NCBI GenBank assembly: GCA_030544235.1
Contig: CM060465.1
Span: 29,337,488-29,401,487, forward strand
DNA from: Lepturacanthus savala
Taxonomy: Eukaryota > Chordata > Actinopteri > Scombriformes > Trichiuridae
Reading direction: 5' to 3'
DNA: 64,000 nucleotides
Each line of letters opens with the position of its first letter. Position 1 is the stretch's first letter. This document shows positions 1 through 10,375 of this stretch, in pieces. The translations under genes were made by a program, and so were the position numbers. Under the pieces are notes generated by a model. It saw only the letters and a program-made list of their open reading frames with translations. It had not been told where the DNA came from and made no database searches.

Positions 1-64
1 CACACGCACACACACACACGCACACACGCACACACGCACACACGCACACACGCACGCACACACG
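1..64 (+). repeat. (CA)n microsatellite with CG interruptions
   Basis: CACA runs broken by regular CACG units; it continues beyond the left edge of the window. Confidence 0.95.
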
Positions 65-888
65 ATAACACCAGGTTGTTCAGAATATGTAATTTTAGAG
101 CCTTCATCAGTTTAAATTAAAGCTGTATGAAGAATTATACAGAACATTTGGTTCTTATGGGTTAAAAACAGACAGACCTATAGATAATGAAAATAATGGT
201 TGGATGCAGCCTTACAGTACAGTTTGCTTTTTTCTTTGGTGTCTGATTTAACCTAAAAATAATAGAATGTAAAACAATTAAAATTTCAAAGCTAGATTTT
301 GACAAGACCCTGGTTTAAGAACAGAAAGAAGCAACACATCTGTGATTAATCTGATATCAACCATTCATACGGAGTAAACCTGGGCTGATCCAACCTCAAT
401 GACCTGATTAAGTGTCCTCTTTACACGTCTCATCAGGCAGATTTCTATACATTCAACGGGTTTTAAACCCATCCAATCAGCTGCTTGTTCTTTTCTGTTT
501 GTTCACCGTTTCCCTCTCTCTGACCCTGGCAGCGCTAACGTCACCAACACACGTTTCCTCCTGATGCAACTACGAAGGCGCAGGCAACCGACCAGTAATC
601 TGCTCTGTGCAATAAAGCGATTTGGGGAACGAAATTAGATGGATTGGTCACAACAATGCTACTCTGTGTTCTCTCTATAGCCTGAGCTGTAGGGCCAAGT
701 TCAGGCTTTACAGAGCGAGAATGAAAAGAGGCTGAGGCCCGAGGACAAAGACATTAAAGAGCCTCGGAGCGGAGAGAAACGTACAGCTCCACCTGCAGAT
801 CACTCTGCCTTAGTGAAGCCTTACATGCACCTCACACAACACTGGGCAGCACGTTTCAGTCACTGGGAACATTCAGTGGGAACATTTT

Positions 889-1873
889 AACCTGTTACAC
901 TCCTAAAACCCCCTGATACAGGGGCAGCGTTGAGTTTTATTCATATATCACATGAGAAAACCTCAGCTACAACATTAAATATTAAGTATTTCATCATCAA
1001 TATATATCATCAATATCCACATCATCAATACAGTGAAAACAGTTTAATATAATATCAGTAATAGGGCTGCAACCAACCACTATTTTAATAGTTAATTTAG
1101 ATTTAAGCTGTTTGTGTGATTATTTAATTCTTTATAATCTCCTTTATTAAAGAATACATAGAGAATATATTCTTCATGTTCTCTAATGATCCTCAATGTG
1201 ATTTCTACGATTTTATGGAGAAATAATTGATCTTCCAACATGTATCTTCTTAATAATAATAATACATTTTATTTGAACTTCACATTGCAAACAATTTCAG
1301 CTTTTTTCATGTTTTTTCCCTGGCTTAACTTTTATATAAAGGTATTTATATCTGTAATATAACACAATGTTGGATTTAACAGACTTATTTTTTGCAACAT
1401 TCCAGCTATATTTACTCTGTCACAGAAACATTAATTCATTCTGACACTTGATACCAGTTTTAAGTACAATAACCTTTGTGGCTATAGAAATACTTCATAT
1501 TTATTATCAGTTATAGCAGGAAAACTGAAAAATAGCCCTGGGGCTTAAATGCTTAAACACAGAACAGCAAGAAATATACAAAAAAATAAATTTGTGCTGC
1601 ATCATCTGCACTCCAGAGCAAAAAAAATTATGTTTTTTCAAAACTCATATTTTGTGTTAGTTTGAGACTTTTTTTGCAATATTCTAACTATATTTGCTCT
1701 GTCACAGCAGCATAAATAGATTCTGACTCTCCTGTAGTCACCGCACATGTAGATTTCTTTCGATCCCAGGTTTAAGTACAATAACCTTTGTGGTTGTAGA
1801 GATATTCTATATTTATCATCATTTAAAGCAGGAAAACTGAAAAACAGGCCTTGAGGCCTGAGTGGAACAGGCC
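889..1873 (+). repeat. Dispersed noncoding repeat family A, copy 1 (with internal duplication)
   Basis: Longest of five related copies in the window. It begins near CCTGTTACACTC and ends near a roughly inverted version of the same word (GAGTGGAACAGG). Landmarks shared with the other copies are CCTCAGCTACAAC, GCTGTTTGTGTGATTATTTA, ATATTCTTCATGTTCT and CTATATTTGCTCTGTCACAG. The segment around 1395-1540 is repeated at about 1675-1850, a partial internal duplication. There is no ORF. The degenerate inverted ends suggest a non-autonomous DNA transposon. Confidence 0.5.
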
Positions 1874-4800
1874 TCCTTCACTCTGGTGGGTGTTGTGACC
1901 TTTTCGCTGCCATGAGATGATTTTACGTCCTGATCCAGTGTTTGTGACCGACTCCTGGATGATCCAGAAACGTTTCCCAACACTAACAGAGCCTTTACTT
2001 CATCCGTTAATTCTGCTGCTGTTAATGCCGACCTGGCAGCGGATCAATAGGACGACAGTGACGCCATAGTATGGAGTTATTAGACCACAACTAACACCTT
2101 CAAACATGATCAGATACACAAACAAGATGGGGGGAAAAAAAGTTTTTACCACATAAACATCTTTCTGGAAAAAAACATAATTTGAATTCCCCAATTAAGA
2201 CTGGACTTAGTTTGTGAATTATTTAAATGTAGTAATCAATGTATTAGTTATAATTCAACATAATATTCTAAAATGATTCAAATATCATACTCTGACCTCC
2301 ATAAAATGTCTTTTTCAGTCTGTCTCACATACTGTAAATTCATTGGGGACAAGCTACTGATTCCTTCCTGACAAAAATGTTGTTCAGCAAAACTGGAAAT
2401 AAAATGGTCACTTACTAATATTGTTTTACTAAACCTGCATTACTATTGTATAAATTACAGTACTGTAGTTAAACATCTCACAGTGGTCTCCTGAGTTTTC
2501 CGCTGTATATTTTACGACAAAACATTTGAATTTCATGTCATGCGAACATAACGAGAGGGTGTTCTTTAACATCATTTGAGCACAACAATGATGCAGAAAA
2601 AGGGCAAAGAAAAAAAAAGATGGAGTGTCAGTTTTCACGTCTTCCTTTTTTTTGTTTCTTTTTAAATAAATTAGAATCAGCGTTTATTTGGAACTGGTTC
2701 TGGTGGAACTGGAACTTCATGTTGGTTTCAAATGCTGCTTAATCCTGATTGGTGCAAGACCTGTGACATCACCAAGAGTCCGACCCACTTCACACCATTG
2801 AGAAGAGTTTAGATGAGAAAATACAGAAAATCTCATGCAGAATAAAATAAACTTTTCCAACTTTGGCAAGAACTTGTGGTTATAAAAAGGGAGAAAATAT
2901 ATTTTATGGACCTTTGAATCCGTTTCCAAAAACTAAATATTGACCTCGAGTTGCACACATGACAAGACACTGGAAATATTTCAGATTTCATACATTCACT
3001 CATTAAGATCCCAATGCAAGTTTTATGTTTATATGATGCCATTTTATTAGGACACTTAAGAGCAGCTTACAACGAGAGGTAATTCAATTTAACACAAGCA
3101 AACTGTTGTGATATAAAATACTTAAGGCCACATTTACATGGATGTAGTACAACTGTTTTATTAAGTTGTCCTGATTGTTGTATTTTTGAAACCCTGTTTG
3201 TCTTGTTGACAGCGGAAACAAGTATTTTTTTCCCCAAACAGCTGCATCTGTGGCCCAGAATCAGTCTCAAGTCCTAATCTATCTGTTAAATGTCACCTTT
3301 CAAGTAAGAACTCCAAACTGCACATTATAAGTTAATAAGATAAGATCACCCCCAGCCTTAAAAACACTTCTCATGCTCAATTGTAACAACCAACTTGATC
3401 ACCAACGACTGCAAGAAAACGTCTGGTATCACAGCAAAAAGAATATGCTGCTAGGAAACCAACCGAGTTTACAACTCAATAAGTTAACAGGACACAAAAT
3501 AAGGTTCATGGTAACAAAAGGTCACAGAACTCTGATGCCCAACACACACTTGAGTGTTTAAACTAAAGCTGAATGAGGGTGTTCACCCATTTAAGCCCAC
3601 TGGTATAGTGGCAGTGGTACTACTGTATAGTTGTCAACGTTTGAGTTTCACTTTCGACTCAAAATAAAGATTTTAATGACATGATAGAGAACTTAAACAG
3701 TTTAAACAGAAAAGCAAAACAAAACAGGTTTCCAAGTGTTTCCTTGATTCAACTGTCCCTTCATTCCAAGAATATGGAGAAGACAAACCCTCCCAACAAG
3801 AGGTAATTTAATCATTCGAGTCTCTAGAATAACCCCAAAAACTCATTTTGTGTTTTGTGTGAATTGGGCTTAAATGGGTTAATGCAACATCTACTGAAAT
3901 CGATTCATGTAGACCTCTGAAACCAAAAGGAGGATCTTGATTCTGTCCCAGTGAAACACTTTAAAGAAGAAAAAGTGAACATTATTTGAACCTTAAACCT
4001 TGAAGCTCATTCCAGAAAATAGCATAATGTATTTTCTCTATAATTCCACAATAGCAGAATGTAGAACCATTTGTATGGAGGATTGCCATAAATCAAAATA
4101 AATTAATGTATATAACTCAGTATTTATTTCCTATTATTTGTGTATTATTTTTCGTTTATTTGCACATGAATTTATTTCATTTTAAATTGTATATAGCGGT
4201 GAAAATAAATGGAGAGAAACATAAATAAATAAATTATTCAGCAAAAATAAATGGGAAAAATAATACACAAATAAATTAATTTTATGGATTAATTAAAATG
4301 AAAGTTAAATAAATATGGACATTTACTGGTATATTTATTTATTCTTGATTATGTCAGTTTCAGTCCTCTATAATATCTCAGCTCTGGGTTTCCTACACTT
4401 TGTTATAAAACATCTAAAAGCAAAAATCCAAGATGGGGTCCGAGGTCTAGTTTTTGTGAGTTTAAGGGTCCTTGATGTTAAAAGGTATAAGAATAACTTA
4501 AATCACACCTCTCCCCACTCAGGCTCAGTATAAACCATGACTGTAGCTTGTATGAGGCTCATTATGTCTCCGGTTTTCTTTTATCAAAGACATGTTAATG
4601 AGGTTCCCTTTGAAACAACGTTGGGTAAAAACATCTTTTACATGTCTGTGATAAAATAAAACCGTCATTAGTCATGAATGTAGCTGCACGTGTAGAATGT
4701 TTCAATCAGAAAATCAAAGGTTTTTTTTTGAATGGTGGATTTGGAGAATAGCGACGCCACTATAATAATTCCAAGTGATGCAGTCATTTCCCCTAAAGTG

Positions 4801-4980
4801 ATACAGTACATCCTCTCATGAGATAATGTAAGATAATCTTATCACACTCCAACACACTCACATTTGAAGTATTGTCAAAACGTCCTAGTCAGATGATTTG
4901 ATGACGTCACTATGAACTAGTAAAGTCCTTAATTTCTGACCCGTTGAGGTATTTTACATCTCGTCTTTTATGCTCTCCTC
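1874..4980. other. Intergenic DNA below aen
   Basis: Apart from the MITE-like element at 3585-3879 this stretch has only short AT-rich frames. Some of it must be the aen 3' untranslated region, whose end I cannot place; a TTTATTTATT block near 4332 would give AATAAA on the minus strand. Confidence 0.4.
3585..3879. mobile_element. MITE-like element with 15-bp perfect terminal inverted repeats
   Basis: ACCCATTTAAGCCCA at 3585-3599 is matched by its exact reverse complement at 3865-3879, enclosing 265 bp with no coding capacity. A related internal stretch recurs at about 23660-23830 (shared words such as TGGAGAAGACA and TCTCTAGAATAA). No clear target duplication was seen. Confidence 0.5.
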
Positions 4981-7384
4981 TCATTGGCTGTCAGCTATGA
5001 GGTCATGAGGCCAGTACTCATCCTGCATGTAGTGGTTGGAGGCGACGAAGCTGGGCTCTCGTGGCGCGTCGTCGCCTCTCAGCATGTTCTGCAGCTCCTG
5101 CTCCCACTCCCCCTCCACCAGCTTGTAGAGGTCCAGGGCGGCCTGAGCGTCCTCCACCGAACAGTGACCTCTCCTCCCGACCTGAGCAGGAAACACACAT
5201 GATGGGTTAGAATCGTTGACAGCGACTTAAAACGACAGAAATCACTGGCTACATTGCAGTCAGGGTTATTACAGGTTCCTTTAAGTTAAATGCAAGTCTT
5301 TCTAAGACCATTACTATAAAACTTAATAGCCGTTTCACAGCCTCACTGGCAAAGAAAAACGTTTTTTTTAATTTGTTCATTTATATTAATTGCATCTACA
5401 TCCTTATTAAATATTTCTCACTGAAACCTCACCTTTAGTAGTAAGGGCACTGGGAATATGATGAAATACAGCAAAAAAAACATCAATCAATAGACTATAA
5501 ACTGATTTTTAGTGAATATTTTCAGATATCAAATGCATACAATATCCATGTAAAGTATTTTTTAACTAAAATCTTACATACAATAGTATGTGAAGTTACA
5601 TGCTGCACAGATTTTAAGAGACACAGAAATTCAAGACTTTTTACAAGAATTTTTAAATGTGTTATTTCCAAATTCATAAATTCAATGCTAAGACTGTTTA
5701 TTGTTTGAATAATACACATTACTGCTCTCTGGTGGACAAACATATTATGAAACAGTTTCTAAATTACATTGAACAAATCTTTGCACAGTTATGCAGCCAG
5801 ACCTTTGTGTTGGTTAGTTAGTCCATTAGAAATATAAGGTTTTCTCAAACCCACATACATTTAATGCTGCTTTACAAAAAAGGACTATGTTATCTTGCCA
5901 TTTCATTAATTTAAAAAAAAAAAAGACAGACACTACAAAATACTGAACATATTCTGTTTAGTAAAAAAAAAGATCCGAGAAAATGTGGGGGATAAGCAAT
6001 TTAGAATTAATTATTTACAGTATATAAAAGGCTGAAGTTGCTCCCGACACCGATTACTTCTCACCTGTATCCTCCTGTTCAGCAGCTTATTGGCCAGGAT
6101 CTTGAGGGAGGGGCAGCGTTCGCGGGGGAAGCCGGCCAACCGGCTGAGGTAGCGAGTCGTACTGGTGTCTCTGACCATGTGACCCGGATGAAGCAGGTCC
6201 AGCGCCGCGAAGTCGTTGTAGATCGAGTGTCCCACGAGTACTTTCCCCTCAAGTAAACTACGGATCTACATGAGAGAAACCATGCAATGCAGATAGAAAC
6301 AGACAGAAAATTGATGTGGAAGGGTCTTAGTTTGGGGGTGTCAAGAGATTTATGATAGAATTTACAGCAGTAATTTCATCAGACGAGACGAAAATACATT
6401 CAGAAATACATTCAATGTAACCGTGAGAAAATTACATGTATTTTTTGACTAGAAAAAACCCACTTTATTAAATAGAAACTTAATACAAAAGCCCTTTTAA
6501 ATTATAATCAAACAAGTGCCTTCGCTGGATGGGCGTCACTTCTATTTCTCCTCTAGCGCAGCCGCCAGGTGTATATGTGTAGCATCCACCAGTGCTGTCG
6601 GCACTAAATGCGGCGACGTCCGGTACTTCATTACAAGAAGCTACTCTCTGCTACTGTTTTAACCTGCTGCGTTAGACACTTTATTAAAGAGTACTTTTTA
6701 GCATGTAGTAACTCTGGTGTTGTTAAAAGTTGACAGAAGTGAAGTCGGCCTCACCTCCTCTCTGGCCTGAGCGTAGGGCACGGCGTTGCGGAGGTGGTGC
6801 CTCCGGATGCCGCTCCAGCGAGTCCTGAAGTCCGTGACGGGCTGGCTCGGGCGTACGTACTTGTCGTACAGCACGTTGCCGTGGTAATCCACGATACTGC
6901 AGCGGGCCAGCTCGCTGCGGTGCCCGCCGGGCCCCGTCCCTACCATCTCACAGTCCATCGCCACCACGCTGGTCGGGCAGGACGCGAGGCACGGCGAGCT
7001 CCTCCCGCTGGCCGGAGGGCTCGCCTCGGAGGAGAAGCCGCTGTCCACCTCCCAGCGGTCTCTGAGGGCCGCGACCAGCCCATGAGGCTCAGCTGATTTA
7101 CACAGCAAAAGTCCAGGTTCAGACACATCAGCGCTCTCAGCGTTCAGGGAGTTTCCCTCCTCTTCCGTACGGCTCGTTTTAGTTCTTTTGATCAGTTTAT
7201 CTGCATCCAGCAGGTCGTTGTGGCTGTCCGTCATTTTCCTCTTCATGTCAGCGATCGTTAGCTTCTGCTGACGTTTCTTCCTGGCTCTTGCGCTCACCAT
7301 CAGCATGTTTTTTTTGCACAGATATCGGTGATTGCTTAGGAGCCCCCACGAGGAGGGCTTATTCCTTTTCGACGCCTCTGCCAT
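4981..7384 (-). CDS. aen: Apoptosis-enhancing nuclease, DEDDh 3'-5' exonuclease (343 aa, 3 coding exons)
   Basis: Coding exons 7384-6755, 6265-6065 and 5181-4981 (630+201+201 nt) join in phase 0 with GT-AG borders; the stop is TGA at 4983-4981. The protein is a DnaQ-like exonuclease: D144 and E146 in AMDCEMVGTG, D228 in YNDF, and H283/D288 in GHCSVED make the DEDDh set. Residues 31-70 are basic (RARKKRQQK, KRTKTSR), fitting a nuclear or nucleolar location. The C-terminus (HYMQDEYWPHDL) resembles the end of mammalian AEN rather than the shorter ISG20. AEN is known as a p53-induced nuclease acting on DNA and RNA during apoptosis. The track-like start one codon upstream is TTG, so I use the ATG at 7384. 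A 5' noncoding exon probably ends at 8717, giving an intron of about 1.3 kb before the acceptor at 7418. ISG20L2 is a less likely alternative. Confidence 0.93.
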
Positions 7385-7415
7385 CAAAAACCAATGAGAC
7401 TTGCCTCGCCGTCAT
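7359..7415 (-). other. Upstream ORF overlapping the aen start codon
   Basis: If the acceptor at 7418 is used, the mature 5' leader begins this exon with GA-ATG at 7415. This ATG opens an 18-codon frame that runs through the aen ATG in another frame and ends with TAA at 7361-7359, 26 nt inside the aen coding sequence. Its ATG context is GGA before and A after. Such an overlapping uORF would reduce initiation at the main ATG unless leaky scanning occurs. The peptide (MTARQVSLVFDGRGVEKE) has no recognised match. Confidence 0.4.
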
Positions 7416-7416
7416 T

Positions 7417-8900
7417 CCTGAGGAAATTAAAACACATAAGCAGCCCCATGATTAACATTAGGATAGGAATTCACTGGACGATTTTTACTTTTTAAGATGA
7501 CACTTTTTAAATCTTCACATTCACTCTAAGTCGGCAGCATTGTACCTTTAGTCACTGGAGCTGTTGCATAAAAGTTCTCATCTCACTCTGTGTGTGTCTG
7601 TAAGATTTTACCATATACACAGTGGTGAATCTGTATCAATAATGCCAACAATTTCCATTAGCAAGATATGGTAGATAACAATTCAATCATATTTTCCATC
7701 TGGAAATATTCAGGAAATTATAAATGAATGAATAAATGCACAAAATGTAAGATAAACGGAGTTGAATTTCCTGTAAACTTGGAACAACCTGAATCAGTAA
7801 ATGAATCCCCAGGTGACAAGAGCAAATTTAACTATATTTAACCATTAACTGTATTTTTCAATAAACAATGATATTAATTTTACCTTGTGTAACGTGATAC
7901 TACAAAACCGTAAACTATGGTATAAATAAACGATTCACATAATGCATGACCCAAAGAAATTCTGTACTTTTATTTCCTCCTATAATAAACAACCAGTGGT
8001 GGAAAGTAACCAAATACATTTACTCATGTACTGTACTTTATTACAAATTTGTATAATACAACATATAAAGATGGAACATTTGACATCTTATGAAAAGCAG
8101 TGTGTAGTCGAGTATTTTTATATTTGTGTATTAGTACTTTTATGTAAATAATATTCTATCTTTAATTACAACACACTGACTCTCTAATGTCTTGTTTATC
8201 TCAAGAATTTGTCAACTAAACAGTCTTTATATCATTCAAATAATTGGATGATAATTAAATAGATAGCAACTGCACTACTGTACTTAATTTAGACTAAACT
8301 GCTACTTTTTGAAAAGGCCTTAATGAACAATAGCCATCAATGAATACACTAGATATCGTTATAAAACCTTAATTATTCTAAAACATATTCGTTATTGGTT
8401 GTAGATATATGCCGTATTTAATTATGGCAAAAAGGGATTCAGAAAAGGCGGAGTATCACCTTCCATGTTGTGTTTAGCTCTGTCAATAACCTTTATCAAT
8501 TGAAAATATGGAATATTTCAATGAAGTTTTGTTGCTGTTAAAAAACGTGACACGATGCTAGCTGAAGAAAACCGCGTTAGACACTAAAGAACACGTGTCA
8601 AAAGAAACATCACATCAAATGAATCCGAAGAGATCAATTAATTAATGGATATTAACAAAAAAACTCATAAGAAAACTACATTTAACAGAAAAAATACTGA
8701 TTAGTTTTCACATTACCTGCCGAACTGGAGTTGCACGTGTACAGTCTGGACATGTCTGGGCAAGTATTTTCTACTCTTAATGTGATTGGCTGTTACTTTC
8801 TAGGCTTCATCTGATTGGTTGATTTTTCATACTCTTCAATCTGATTGGCTGCGTGTAAATCTTCGTCTGTAGATTTAAAGGATGCGTTAAACTCCCACGT
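7417..8900 (-). promoter_or_regulatory. aen: aen 5' noncoding exon, first intron and promoter
   Basis: A splice donor GCAG|GTAATG lies at 8716 on the minus strand and an acceptor TTTCCTCAG at 7420-7418, only 33 nt before the start codon, so a noncoding exon 1 ending at 8717 is inferred. Around and above it lie a p53-type element (8748-8767) and three CCAAT boxes (8785-8789, 8814-8818, 8844-8848, minus orientation) at 29-30 bp spacing. No TATA box is evident. The transcription start is not fixed by sequence alone. The intron (7418-8716) is AT-rich and I see nothing else in it. Confidence 0.55.
8748..8767. promoter_or_regulatory. Candidate p53 response element of aen
   Basis: GGACATGTCT followed directly by GGGCAAGTAT. 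The first decamer fits RRRCWWGYYY at all ten positions, the second at nine (A at position 9). There is no spacer, so the match is 19 of 20. It sits 31 nt from the inferred exon 1 donor of aen, a gene known to be p53-induced in mammals. Function is inferred. Confidence 0.6.
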
Positions 8901-9886
8901 TTCAGCAGAGTCGCCACCTGCTGGTCCGGAGAACAACTGCACGCGAGAAGTTGCATGAAGGAAGTGAATATATTTTATGATTTCACCACTTAAAGGCATA
9001 ATATATTATTATTTAATATATGTTATATTTTAAAACTATTTTAAATATAGTATTGAATTGCGTACTTACATTATTCCAAATATTATAAAGTATATTTTAA
9101 ATATACTTTAATATATATATACACACACACACACACACTATATTTACACTTGCTCAGTGATTGTCATGAATTGACTTAAGGCCACTTTTTCTTTTTAAAT
9201 GTCTTTTAACTATAAAGATTTTAGTTATCAGAACATCCACTCTTTATAAAACTCTTTACCAGAAGAAACAGGAATAAATCATACACATACAAAAATGATA
9301 GATGGCTGTAGATAAATCCAATTAAAAAAGATAAATAGAATAAAAGTAAATAAAAGTCTGCAGCCCTTATGTACAATTAAATTAAGAGGATAAAAATATG
9401 AAGCTAAAAACTTATTTTCATTGTGGTCCTCTAAATTCAGAAACACTAGACTTATAGCATATATTTGCATTGCATACAATACAGTAATTAATTGGGTTTC
9501 ATTCAGTTCCCATTAAAATTATATGCAAAAGGTTCAAATTAGAATACATTTAAAGCCAGACAAATGTGTTGGTTTACATGGTTGTTTTTTTAATTTTATG
9601 ATTATTTTGCATTTTATGTCAAAATAAAACATTTTAGCTAATCCAGATACTCTGGTGTTCACCATTGTCTGACATTTTGACAAATTATGAGTTTAAAAGT
9701 AAATCTAATCTATAAGATAATTAGTTGCAGCCATATAGATTTCTAGAAATACCTAAACCCAGTGTGGAAGGCAATTTTTTTTAATTAGGAAGAAAATGTA
9801 ATTGACCTTAACATGTTGCATAAGCAGCAGGATAAAAGACTTCCCCACCAGGAATGAGATCATACGGTTTTGGTTTTGTGGGCCTT

Positions 9887-10375
9887 TTTATTTCACAATC
9901 CTTCCAAATGTACAAAAACAAAGACGTGTTACAAAAAAAAAAAAAAAAAGAAAAAAAAAAGTAATTCACCATAACAATAACCTCCCCCGTGACGCGACGA
10001 CAACAACAAAACCACAGAAAACTGATGACTGGAAACTGGTGTCAAACCAAAGTGGATCAGGCTGAGGTGCAGTAGACAGACCAGGGGAAATAAAAATCTC
10101 AATTTTCAAAAAAGCTGTCCCCTCATCCCTAAAAATTTGTTTTTGTTTTTAAACATCGGGCAGGCCCTGGCCACCACCTCTCCTCCTTCCACAGTATTCC
10201 CAGAGCAGTGGAGGACCTAAAGGGAGGGCCGCGTCTTTTTTTCGACTTGGCTTCAGAGCATTCGGTAGTTCACTAAGAGAGTGGAATATAATTTAGTTCT
10301 TTCTCTGCAAGGATTTCCCCCCCGAATCCTCCTCCTGTTGTGCGGGGGGGGATGTTGAGTTCCAGTTTGGAGCTT
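9887..10375 (-). other. pdia3: pdia3 3' untranslated region with polyadenylation signal
   Basis: From the pdia3 stop codon (10378-10376) the minus strand runs through A/T- and C-rich sequence with no ORF to a canonical AATAAA at 9892-9887. Cleavage is expected roughly 15-30 nt beyond. The length, about 0.5 kb, is ordinary. Confidence 0.6.
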
